Shown in pieces: positions 33,009 to 40,613 of a DNA stretch of 64,000 nucleotides. A program made the translations under genes and the position numbers. The stretch's first letter is position 1. Each line of letters begins with the position of its first letter. The notes under the pieces are model-generated. The model was not told the origin of the DNA. It did no database searches and saw only the letters and a program-made list of their open reading frames with translations. Location: positions 161,992,366-162,056,365 of the forward strand of contig CM041295.1 in the NCBI GenBank assembly GCA_023052935.1, given 5' to 3'. This DNA is from Piezodorus guildinii. Its lineage: Eukaryota; Arthropoda; Insecta; Hemiptera; Pentatomidae.

Positions 33009-33460
33009 TCATTCATGGTGAATAGCTTTAAACACATTTTTATTCATCCATGCAGACAAAGCATTTGTGCGATACTGTGTACATTTCTCTTTCGAAAAAT
33101 TGTGTACTATGCAATGGCTGCCTTGCTCATCTAAAATTAGTGATTCTATTTTTGGACAGCCAAAATCTTCCAAGTTAATTATAGTACAATGATGGAGATT
33201 TCGTGATAGAAACATTTTCTTATCTAGGCCCTTAACGAAAACAAATTTATATTTAAGGTCAATGTAGTTGAAAATGTTATCAATGATGCCATACTCAACT
33301 TCTCCAGAATCCCATTTGATTTTATCCCATTTGATTTTAAAATCCAATGCCTTGAAGACTTGTAAGCTTGATCAAACAGAGAAAACTCTTTAATAATATA
33401 ACCTCCCAGGCTATCGACAAAGCACTGAAAGTCTACTATCGCTCCGCTTGCCGTAGCCAT
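33009..33460 (-). pseudogene. Polinton accessory ORF of unknown function, frameshifted
   Basis: It starts at ATG 33460 (MATASGAIVDFQCFVDSLGG). The frame shifts near 33345-33370 and continues in another frame (IKWDSGEVEYGIIDN, FVFVKGLDKKMFLSRN, NLEDFGCPKIESL) with a C-terminal Cys/His-containing region (SHCIVHNF, KCTQYRTNALSAW). I recall similar ORFs as uncharacterised arthropod proteins. The early acidic/hydrophobic pattern could hint at a nuclease-like fold, but I would not assign one. It lies last in the minus-strand gene row, downstream of the capsid-like gene, with its own TATA box. Confidence 0.6.
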
Positions 33461-33490
33461 ACTGAACACTGAGCAAAGGATTCACCCCAT

Positions 33491-33496
33491 TTTATA
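33491..33496 (-). promoter_or_regulatory. TATA box of the accessory ORF
   Basis: TATAAA on the minus strand overlaps the stop region of the capsid-like gene. TCAGT initiator-like motifs have their A at 33470 and 33463, 26 and 33 nt downstream, and the ATG is at 33460. The leader would be 3-10 nt. Confidence 0.6.
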
Positions 33497-34727
33497 CCAT
33501 TCGCCGAACTGTACCAATTAGAGGATTATACTCTACGAGCCTATCGTGTATGATTAGACAATATGCTGTAGTATTTGCCGGGAATGAAATTTTCGATTCA
33601 AATTCTAATCTTACATCGACTGGTCCACTTTTTATAGATTCAGACTGCTTTGAGCAATCTATTACAATTAAAGGTGATTTATCTTTAAAGTTTTGTAAAG
33701 AGGACAAAGGTTGCATTTGTCCACCATAATAAGAATTTTGAAATAAAGCATACATATGATAGAGCAAAGCGAACCGATTTGACGACATATCTATATTTAA
33801 ATCATCATACGGATAAGCTTTACAATTTAGAAACAATTTAACATTGGAAATATTACAATGATCAAAGTGGCTTGCATCTTTTTGAGAATTTTTCAGTCTT
33901 CCAGTTTGAAAAGTTGATATTACATAACGCGGTTTTTCTAGCTGACTGGATGTTTTGACTGGCCAGATTTGTCTCTGACTTGCTGGCAGTAAAGGATAAT
34001 CGTAAAGTTCCCAGGTTCTAAAGGCTAGTGAAAATATTTTTTCTGATTTGAGATGACGCATCAAAGCCAGCTTCTGATGTTCGTTTACGGTAACATAAGG
34101 TAGCTTCCAGCATAGCCTATCCAGTTCTATTTTACACTTTTCTACCGCATTAGTCCCAGCTACTGGTTGGCTAGTGATATAGCAATTTTCATCATGTCTG
34201 CTTCTTATGAATATCAGTTCTTGCTTTACATTCATTACGATTTTCTGATAATCCTCACAGAACCCAAGAAGGGATGATAAAGGAACACATAGGTTGAAAC
34301 ACCCCTCTGCCGATGTAATGTTTAATGTATCACTTTGTGGATAGCACCATCCCCAATTATCCAAAAACTGGGAACCTCCCTTGAGCGAAACTAGATTTTT
34401 CAAAGTTGAAGTGATTCCAGGATTTTTCACACGGTCTATTTCGACTCCACTCAATTCGTACCTTACTTCATCAAACAAAAACGCAAACATGTTGTTTGTT
34501 AATTTTGATGCAATGGGAACTGCTGAACCATCCTGCTTTAGAAATCTTCCTTCTACATACAGCAGGCTTTGACTAGGTAGTGTGTATAAATCTTGATGTT
34601 GCAGACTGATGCGTATTTCGTCCCCTGGCTGAAGATTTGTTGACGAATAAGGATGGTGAGAATGAAATTCAATCCCTTCAACTGAATTATCAAAAGTACC
34701 AGCTTCTTCCAAATTCAATATTTCCAT
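33492..34727 (-). CDS. Polinton capsid-like protein (411 aa)
   Basis: The intact frame begins MEILNLEEAGTFDNSVEGIE. Visible landmarks are PGDEIRISLQ, FLFDEVRYELSGVEIDRVKN and WKLPYVTVNEHQKL, with an all-beta, low-charge character. In Polintons the protein in this position, next to protease and ATPase, is the double jelly-roll capsid protein, which assembles the icosahedral shell. The DEVRYEL..VEIDR signature is shared with uncharacterised animal F54H12.2-like proteins. Assignment as major capsid is from context and overall character rather than a structure match. Its ATG lies inside the 3' end of the small ORF, so the two may share an mRNA. Confidence 0.7.
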   Translation of the reverse strand: MEILNLEEAGTFDNSVEGIEFHSHHPYSSTNLQPGDEIRISLQHQDLYTLPSQSLLYVEGRFLKQDGSAVPIASKLTNNMFAFLFDEVRYELSGVEIDRVKNPGITSTLKNLVSLKGGSQFLDNWGWCYPQSDTLNITSAEGCFNLCVPLSSLLGFCEDYQKIVMNVKQELIFIRSRHDENCYITSQPVAGTNAVEKCKIELDRLCWKLPYVTVNEHQKLALMRHLKSEKIFSLAFRTWELYDYPLLPASQRQIWPVKTSSQLEKPRYVISTFQTGRLKNSQKDASHFDHCNISNVKLFLNCKAYPYDDLNIDMSSNRFALLYHMYALFQNSYYGGQMQPLSSLQNFKDKSPLIVIDCSKQSESIKSGPVDVRLEFESKISFPANTTAYCLIIHDRLVEYNPLIGTVRRMV

Positions 34728-34876
34728 GTTGATGATAAAACGTAATATCCTGCCGTTTGAAGAAATCTAATATTGCTCGCAGTTAACGATGTGCACTCAA
34801 CAATGGCTTTCACTGGAATGATACTTTTTCTCTCTGAAGACGCGCTTTTATGTACTTTCTTAAAGTCCAACCCCAT
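34715..34876 (-). CDS. small Polinton ORF (53 aa) overlapping the capsid-like gene start
   Basis: It starts at ATG 34876 (MGLDFKKVHKSASS), continues through KSIIPVKAIVECTSLTA and ends at TGA 34717-34715, overlapping the next ATG (34727) by 13 nt. A TATA box and initiator lie just upstream at normal spacing, which supports real expression. The function is unknown; a small virion component is possible. No transmembrane segment is evident. An ATG in another frame upstream (near 34899) opens only a few codons. Confidence 0.5.
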   Translation of the reverse strand: MGLDFKKVHKSASSERKSIIPVKAIVECTSLTASNIRFLQTAGYYVLSSTWKY

Positions 34877-34916
34877 CGCTGTCTGACTACTGAATGGACA
34901 TTCCTTTGTTATAACT

Positions 34917-34927
34917 CCTTTTATATA
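34917..34927 (-). promoter_or_regulatory. TATA box of the small ORF/capsid-like unit
   Basis: TATATAAAAGG overlaps the protease stop codon (34921-34923). TCAGT has its A at 34891, about 36 nt downstream; the ATG is at 34876, giving a leader of about 15 nt. Confidence 0.65.
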
Positions 34928-35382
34928 AGATCAAGTAGGAAGAGTAAACAAAGCTGACCACAGTTGTTTGAACCTACTTTCTGGAATTGTTTTCTATCTA
35001 ATGAAATTCGGCAATCTTTCATGTACCGAACGAATTCACTTGGCGGTTTGTCTCCACTGCTGTCAAAGAACTGAACATATTTTCCTCTTTTCTTGTAACT
35101 GACCCAATGCGTTCCTCTACCATTACTATTGTCTAAATTAAAAATACCACGTTCAGATTTCCACGGCTTTGTAGGAAATTCATCTACCATAAAAATTCCT
35201 CTAAAACGACGCAGTTTATGAAGTTTTGCTAATCTGAGTAAGTCAAAATTGCTTAGCCTTTGGCGAGGAAAAGTTTTTAAGATCTCTTTGGCTTTAGTTT
35301 TCAACTGATGTACATTTCCCCCGATCCTCTTTGGTGTGGAAATGACTCGCATCTTTTTCTTCTTGTTTGTAACACGCTTCAT
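34921..35382 (-). CDS. adenovirus-type cysteine protease (maturation protease)
   Basis: 153 residues, intact. A basic N-terminal region (MKRVTNKKKKMRVIS) precedes the protease. The catalytic His is in GRGTHWVSYKK, the acidic partner in VQFFDSSGDKPP, and the Cys in the C-terminal SNNCGQLCLLFLLDLI. This arrangement is that of adenovirus-like proteases (C5/C48 type) carried by Polintons, where they are thought to process capsid proteins. It is shorter than adenoviral protease of about 200 aa, usual for Polintons. It lies between integrase and the small ORF with its own TATA box. Confidence 0.9.
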   Translation of the reverse strand: MKRVTNKKKKMRVISTPKRIGGNVHQLKTKAKEILKTFPRQRLSNFDLLRLAKLHKLRRFRGIFMVDEFPTKPWKSERGIFNLDNSNGRGTHWVSYKKRGKYVQFFDSSGDKPPSEFVRYMKDCRISLDRKQFQKVGSNNCGQLCLLFLLDLI

Positions 35383-35414
35383 GGTCTACTGATACAGAGG
35401 TAATGCTGACAAGC

Positions 35415-35422
35415 CTTATATA
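35415..35422 (-). promoter_or_regulatory. TATA box of the protease gene
   Basis: TATATAAG overlaps the integrase stop region (ORF end 35416). TCAGT has its A at 35390, 32 nt downstream; the ATG is at 35382, so the leader is about 8 nt. Confidence 0.68.
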
Positions 35423-36344
35423 CCCACATTCTTGCTATCAACCCATGAATTATGAGAACTGTCAAAACCTAGCCACTTCACTAGAGCTTTATTACCTTTC
35501 CTTTTTACAACTCTTTCTACAAGGTAACAATTAGGATGCTTTACAAGTTGCAATTCCTCTTGATAGAAACCACCAGCAATGTTGTCTCCGCGATCATCTT
35601 TCAGATGATAGGTGATAGGTACCGTTTTTTTCACTTCAGCTATAGTAAATATTTCTATAGACCATGATGGTTGATAACCTTTCGCAAACTGTGCTTTATA
35701 CTTTGATATCCTTACATGATCGCCAACTTTAAATTTTGCAGCCTTTTTTGTACTCGTTTTCTTAGAATAAACTTCTTTTATTAGTTTTGCTTCAATCTTA
35801 AATCCGTGAACGGATGCCGGTGCCATCTTGATTGTACTATGTTTTGTTTTATTATATTTGTCTACTAATGCCGGCAGTACTACAAGCCAATTGTAGTTGC
35901 CTTGTAAACTAAACTTTTTCCACATGGCTGACTTTAGAGTGCGATTAAACCTTTCTATTATTGATGCTTTTAGGTTACTATATGTTGAATAATGATTGAT
36001 ATTACAAGATGTCATGAGTTTTCGAAATACTTGGTTATAAAACTCTTTACCATTGTCTGTTTGCAAATTCTTTGGCTTTCTCTCAGATAATACTTTCTCG
36101 AAACCTTGACACACTACAGACGCAGTTTTATTCTTGATAGGCACTACCCAAGCATATTTAGAAAAACAATCTATTACAGTGAGCAAATATTTGTAACCTT
36201 TATTAAATTTAGCATAAGGAATCATTTCAACCAAGTCAGCCTGCCATAAATCATCAATACCTTTGAGTAATACAGATCTTCTTTAAAAACCCTCCTAGCA
36301 GGTTTGTGCAATTCATGCACGATCTGCTCTTTAACGGATGCCAT
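35416..36344 (-). pseudogene. Polinton integrase (rve) with C-terminal chromodomain, one frameshift
   Basis: The likely start is ATG 36344 (MASVKEQIVHELHKPARR). About 17 codons in, near 36275-36295, the frame shifts by one. It then runs open from about 36234 to 35416: DLVEMIPYAKFNKGYKYL, catalytic Asp in TVIDCFSKYAW, second Asp in LQTDNGKEFYN, Glu in SIIERFNRTLKSAMW, an SH3-like basic region (KFKVGDHVRISKYK), and a final chromodomain-like segment (YLVERVVKRKGNKALVKWLG then SSHNSWVD). Integrase inserts the element and leaves the 6-bp duplication. The frameshift probably inactivates this copy unless the later start at 36234 gives a working core. Confidence 0.92.
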
Positions 36345-36371
36345 GACGTACTGTTAATCTTCTCATCTGCG

Positions 36372-37337
36372 CTACACTATTATACCCCCTTCTCTAAGTT
36401 GAGCTTCTATTCGCAGAATCTCACTCTTTCCTGTTTGAGAGCCAATCAAATATCTCATTCGATTAACTAATACGTTTGGATCAACAATGCCTGTACCGCT
36501 TTTTGATTTGAACAATTTTGAGATAACATTTTTGTATTTGGGGTAATTTTTAAGTCTTATCATATTACCGCTTGGGCTATGTCCCTCGAAATGTGCATTA
36601 GTTTGCATCAAAATCTTTTTATACAAAGCATAATCACTTTGTTTAACGAATGAAAGATTCGGATTTTTTATAAATAACAATTCGAAGAGACCTGGTGTAC
36701 CATGATAGATATCATCACCTATAGTAAGAATATCTTCATTGATATAAATCACTGTATCGCCGATGGTAAACTTGTGACCATCATATTTGATTCCATATAC
36801 AGTATCCAGATCTTTAATGTCATTGTTCACAAGCTTTATTATATACTTTGAGGATATATTTCCAATCTTTTCTAAATATTTTTGTAACATTTCTTCTCCT
36901 TTAGGAGTTTGAGTTGCTTCTCTCACCTCCTGCAGTGGGGTTTTCGGTGGCTCACACTCTTCTTCCGACTTTAGAATTGGTGTACTTTCCCAAACGTGCT
37001 CTAAACGACGAGTAAATATTTTAGAAGGCCCAGGCTTTGGTGTTTTATCTGTTAGTGACGATTGTTCTAGACAATATTTAGGCATTTTTGATGGAATATG
37101 AGGAATTTCTTCTTCTTCTTCTTCCTTCTTTCGAATTTCACATTGTGTGGAGGGGGGAATTTTAACCTCCTGCTTACTCGCTAGTCTTTCCATAGATTTC
37201 AATAAAGGTTTATACTTCAATTTCAAATATTCATCAGTCTCTTCTCGACTCCTTTTCAATAAATTACACTTTTCCTGTATAGCCTTCCTGGTCTCGATTA
37301 TTTCACGCATTACTACATCACTAGTTGACTCTTCCAT
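36372..37337 (-). CDS. DUF8207-like Polinton protein (321 aa)
   Basis: Intact. The N-terminal half is charged and probably coiled coil (MREIIETRKAIQEKCNLLKR), with an acidic run (KKEEEEEEIPHIP). The C-terminal half has the conserved core IYHGTPGLFELLFIKNPNL and LYKKILMQTNAHFEGHSPSG, followed by a basic KYKNVISKLFKSKSGTGI. This core is what databases call DUF8207 in many arthropod proteins of transposon origin; its function is not known. It lies between the ATPase and integrase genes. A minor virion or DNA-associated role is possible but unproven. Confidence 0.75.
   Translation of the reverse strand: MEESTSDVVMREIIETRKAIQEKCNLLKRSREETDEYLKLKYKPLLKSMERLASKQEVKIPPSTQCEIRKKEEEEEEIPHIPSKMPKYCLEQSSLTDKTPKPGPSKIFTRRLEHVWESTPILKSEEECEPPKTPLQEVREATQTPKGEEMLQKYLEKIGNISSKYIIKLVNNDIKDLDTVYGIKYDGHKFTIGDTVIYINEDILTIGDDIYHGTPGLFELLFIKNPNLSFVKQSDYALYKKILMQTNAHFEGHSPSGNMIRLKNYPKYKNVISKLFKSKSGTGIVDPNVLVNRMRYLIGSQTGKSEILRIEAQLREGGIIV
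36377..36384 (-). promoter_or_regulatory. TATA box of the integrase gene
   Basis: TATAATAG lies next to the stop of the upstream gene (36372-36374). The likely start is in AACAGT, A at 36352, 32 nt downstream; the ATG is at 36344. It lacks the perfect TCA initiator seen at the sister promoters. Confidence 0.5.
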
Positions 37338-37369
37338 GTCTAACTAGAGAATGAGCTTGTCCCAACACC

Positions 37370-38059
37370 TCACAGTATTATATAGGCCTCGAAACCCTTT
37401 CGATACCTTCCATCATTAATTTGTCTCTCCTTGTCCAAGACTAAAAATCCGTACCTGTCGTCTTTCCAGCACCATTGACAAACCTTTTTGAAAGTTTGAA
37501 ATGACATGTCTGAATTGACATGATCATCATAAATTCGTCTTAAATTTAATTCGTCTTGTCTAAAGAGTATAAGAAAGTTAGCATTTTCTCTAATCAAATG
37601 TTTTGGGACTCTAGTATAACTCTGGCTCAGATAAAATATATCAACACCGTTGTGACGCCCCATACAAAAGTATGATCTCACATTATCTTGTTTGTCACAG
37701 GCAATATCATCGAATATAAAGACTGAGTTATGTAGTGCCTCTTTGGGTGGAGGGACTTGTGAGTTATCTTCATATTGATAAAACCCGATATCAGTTAAAG
37801 GTTCTAATATTTGCGCTAACTCTCTAGATTTAGGTTGATGTAAGGATTTTGCAAACAAATAGATATTTTCAAATTTTAATCCCTTTGAGTCATAAATCAA
37901 GCTTAGCATAAGATTAGTCTTACCACAATTGGAGGGACCGCATATTAAACATCGAATCGAATCAGGAAATAGTAAACCGTGCCTAGATTCTTTCTTAAGT
38001 GGAGCGCCTCCGTCCAGGTTATGAATACGGATCGTAGTATGTTGCTTTACCAAGCGCAT
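37370..38059 (-). CDS. FtsK/HerA-type DNA packaging ATPase
   Basis: The start is ATG 38059 (MRLVKQHTTIRIHN), chosen because the TATA and initiator place the mRNA start just upstream; an upstream in-frame extension to about 38092 would lie ahead of that start. Walker A is CGPSNCGKTN, Walker B is SVFIFDDIACD, and YLSQSYTRVPKHLIRENANF followed by LILFRQDE resembles the sensor region of viral packaging ATPases. About 229 residues, as expected for Polinton ATPases that pump DNA into capsids. The frame is intact. Confidence 0.92.
   Translation of the reverse strand: MRLVKQHTTIRIHNLDGGAPLKKESRHGLLFPDSIRCLICGPSNCGKTNLMLSLIYDSKGLKFENIYLFAKSLHQPKSRELAQILEPLTDIGFYQYEDNSQVPPPKEALHNSVFIFDDIACDKQDNVRSYFCMGRHNGVDIFYLSQSYTRVPKHLIRENANFLILFRQDELNLRRIYDDHVNSDMSFQTFKKVCQWCWKDDRYGFLVLDKERQINDGRYRKGFEAYIIL
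37376..37384 (-). promoter_or_regulatory. TATA box of the DUF8207-like gene
   Basis: TATATAATA lies just before the ATPase stop (ORF end 37370). TCATTC has its A at 37352, 32 nt downstream; the ATG is at 37337, leader about 15 nt. Confidence 0.65.
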
Positions 38060-38093
38060 GATGGTAAATGAAAAGCATCGCACTTTGACCACT

Positions 38094-38102
38094 CCTTTTA
38101 TA
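38094..38102 (-). promoter_or_regulatory. TATA box of the ATPase gene
   Basis: TATAAAAGG with TCATTT, A at 38069, 33 nt downstream; the ATG is at 38059, leader about 10 nt. Confidence 0.68.
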
Positions 38103-38179
38103 CTTACCGACGTGGTTGAAATTCATTGACTAATCTTCGTTAATAGAATTTTTCAAATTAAAAATTGGTATCATATTAA

Positions 38180-38197
38180 ATTATTATTTATTATATA

Positions 38198-38232
<35 letters not shown>
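38180..38232. repeat. (AT)n microsatellite
   Basis: A run of AT dinucleotides between the ATPase promoter and the hairpin repeats. Confidence 0.9.
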
Positions 38233-38238
<6 letters not shown>

Positions 38239-38289
38239 TTTTTATTTTTTGCACTCATCTTGGTTTTCTAAATATAATTTAGAAGTAAG

Positions 38290-38327
38290 CCTTCCCACCT
38301 CGTCAAGGTGTGAGTGCGTCGAGAAGG
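38290..38327. repeat. hairpin related to the one at 32343
   Basis: CCTTC and GAAGG arms enclose CACCTCGTCAAGGTG, itself an imperfect palindrome. The 32343-32380 hairpin has the related core CACCACGTCAAGGT and CCTCTTC/GAAGAGG arms. Confidence 0.6.
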
Positions 38328-38387
38328 TATGTTGATATAATATGGTTGTTAATATTTTGTAAAACTATTTTTCATATTTTTTATGTT

Positions 38388-38546
38388 GGTTTCCAGGTTT
38401 ATCGTTTTAAACCTCTCTTGGAACCACAACGCAGTTTTTCATTTTAGGTTTCCAGGTTTATCTTTTTAAACCTCTCTTGGAACCACAACGTAGTTTTTTT
38501 TCAATTTTGGTTTCCAGGTTTATCGTTTTAAACCTCTCTTGAAACC
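38388..38546. repeat. three tandem hairpin units
   Basis: Units of about 38 bp, GGTTTCCAGGTTTATCGTTT followed by TAAACCTCTCTTGGAACC, start at 38388, 38447 and 38509. Each can fold by pairing GGTTTCCAGGTTT with AAACCTCTCTTGGAACC. They lie in the non-coding gap downstream of PolB and upstream of the ATPase promoter. They may act as a terminator, RNA-processing or DNA-structure signal; which is unknown. Confidence 0.85.
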
Positions 38547-38753
38547 ATAACACACATTCCTTTTAGGTTTACGAGCCTTTAGAGCCAAGCCAGGGACCCA
38601 TTCATTCCATCTCACATACATACTTTAGTTTACAAATAAAAACAACAATATTATATCAACAAAAATAAAAATAAAATCTCTTATACAGCATCTGGAGCGA
38701 TAACTAAAAATTTATTAAAACCATTTTTCATTTGGCCACAGTGCAGATTAAAA

Positions 38754-40242
38754 GAATATATATGTTATAATAATAATAATAATAATAATAGGCTTAGCGA
38801 ACCCGAAGGTTCGATGCCGATACCACCAAATTCCGCCTACACAGAATCGTCCAATGCTCACCATTCAAGCCCAAGCTCCCGAGATCAGCCTTAACGCAAT
38901 CCTCCCATCTCCGCTTCGGCCTACCTTTCGGACGCCTACCAGTCGGTTCAGCGAATACCAACTTTCTCGGAATCCGTTCCTCACTAAGCCCAACAACTTT
39001 ACGCGCCCATTTGAGTCTCCGCGATGCTATCAACTCAATTATATTCACAGGGTACAAACTCCGCAATTCCGCGTTGTGCAACCTTCTAAACTCCCCAGTG
39101 GCCTCATCTCTCTTCGGACCAAATATTTTACGCAGTACCTTATTCTCGAAAACCTTAAGCCGTTGTTCATCTTTTAAAGTAAGCGGCCACGTTTCACATC
39201 CGTAAAGAACCGTTGGAAGAATAATAGTTTTATAAATTCTAATCTTTAAGTTTTTAGATAGAAGCCGCGATCTAAGTAACTTAGCAACTGAATAATAACA
39301 CGCATTTCCCACCTTTAATCGGGACTTTATTTCTTCCTGGATTTCATTTTTTCTAGTTATAATTGAACCTAAATACTTGAATTTCTCTACGTGTTCAAAA
39401 GTATGACCTGATACATCAATATCACCAAGATCGACACCGTTTCTGCTACTAATCATATACTTCGTTTTATCGGTATTTAATTCGAGTCCTATTTCTTTAC
39501 CGGTTTTTATTAACACACTTGTATTTAGTTGTATGGTTTCCGTGTCTTCACCTAGCAGTACCAGATCATCGGCATACCCCAAAACCGGAATCTTGTCACC
39601 CATATTTAAGCCTTTCTCGGTACACATCACCTTTTCTATGACATATTCTAAAGCTATATTAAATAACACAGGTGAAAGGGAGTCACCCTGTTTCAAACCC
39701 GATCGCACCTCAAATCTCTCGGAGTAATTATGACCGATTCTAACTTTATGGAATGTTTCCGACAAACACATCTCTACTAGGTTTACTAACTTTCTAGGTA
39801 TTCCCTGTTCAATCATGATGTTATATAGCTTCTGACGGTCTATTGAATCATAAGCCTTTTTAAAATCGATATAAAGTTGATGGACTACACCGTTGTATTC
39901 CAATTTTTTCTCTAATATTTGACGTAAGGAAAATATTTGGTCTATAGTCGAGCGATTCCGCCTAAAACCACATTGGTAATCTCCGATAATTTCCTCAGCG
40001 TATTCCGTGATTCGACTAGTTAGAATTGACGAGAATATTTTATAGCATACTGGGAGAAGAGAGATCCCACGATAGTTGTTACAATCCGACCTCGGTCCTT
40101 TTTTGTGAATCGGAATAAGTATTGATTCTTTCCATTCTTCTGGCATTTTTTCAGTTTCCCAGATCTTTTTAACTAAAAAATGTATTTTGGAAACGCCCGC
40201 TTCTCCACACGCCTTGATTAATTCACTCGGAATATATATGTT
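38754..40242 (-). mobile_element. 5'-truncated RTE-like LINE inserted in the Polinton, 13-bp duplication
   Basis: GAATATATATGTT at 38754-38766 and 40230-40242 brackets 1,463 bp. The element has an ATT/TAA-type simple tail at 38767-38792 and a sequence starting GAACCTTCGGGTTCGCTAAG at its 3' end. It is truncated at RT entry on the 5' side. It sits between PolB and the ATPase gene, so it does not break a Polinton gene. Confidence 0.93.
38794..40229 (-). CDS. LINE reverse transcriptase, 5'-truncated but otherwise open
   Basis: The open frame enters from Polinton DNA and becomes LINE at SELIKACGEAGVSKIHFLVK. RT motifs: SILIPIHKKGPRSDCNNYRG, LYIDFKKAYDSIDRQKLYN (catalytic Asp), GLKQGDSLSPVLFNIALEY, LGYADDLVLLGEDTE (catalytic YADD), and the thumb region YLGSIITRKNEIQEEIKSRL. 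It ends with RRLKWARKVVGLSEERIPRK. No stop interrupts about 480 codons, so the insertion is recent compared with the sister copy at 16905-18570. The endonuclease is missing, so it cannot move on its own. Confidence 0.85.
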
Positions 40243-40613
40243 GAAAAATAAAAACGTAATCTTCAAATACTAAAAATAAAAAATTCCATCCTTTCATATA
40301 TAAAAAAAAAAACAAAAAAAAAAACCTCTTTTATTAAAATATATATAATAATATATAAAATATATATATATTATATATATATATAAAAATAAAAATAAAA
40401 CTTCAAAGATTTCTATTAAATAAAATAAAATAAAAAGTCATCTTGTAATAGTTGAAACAAAACATGTTTTGAACAGAAAAAAAAGTTGTGACTAATTTAA
40501 AAAAAACAAAAAAAAACTGATATCTGTTTATAATATACAATATTTACAAGTGAACATTATCAATGTTTGCCTATATTGCAACAGAGATTTTGATTGTTGC
40601 CGCCACACCTCAT
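40243..40613. other. AT-rich 3' flank of PolB
   Basis: Long A- and TA-rich runs; nothing else seen. Confidence 0.5.
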
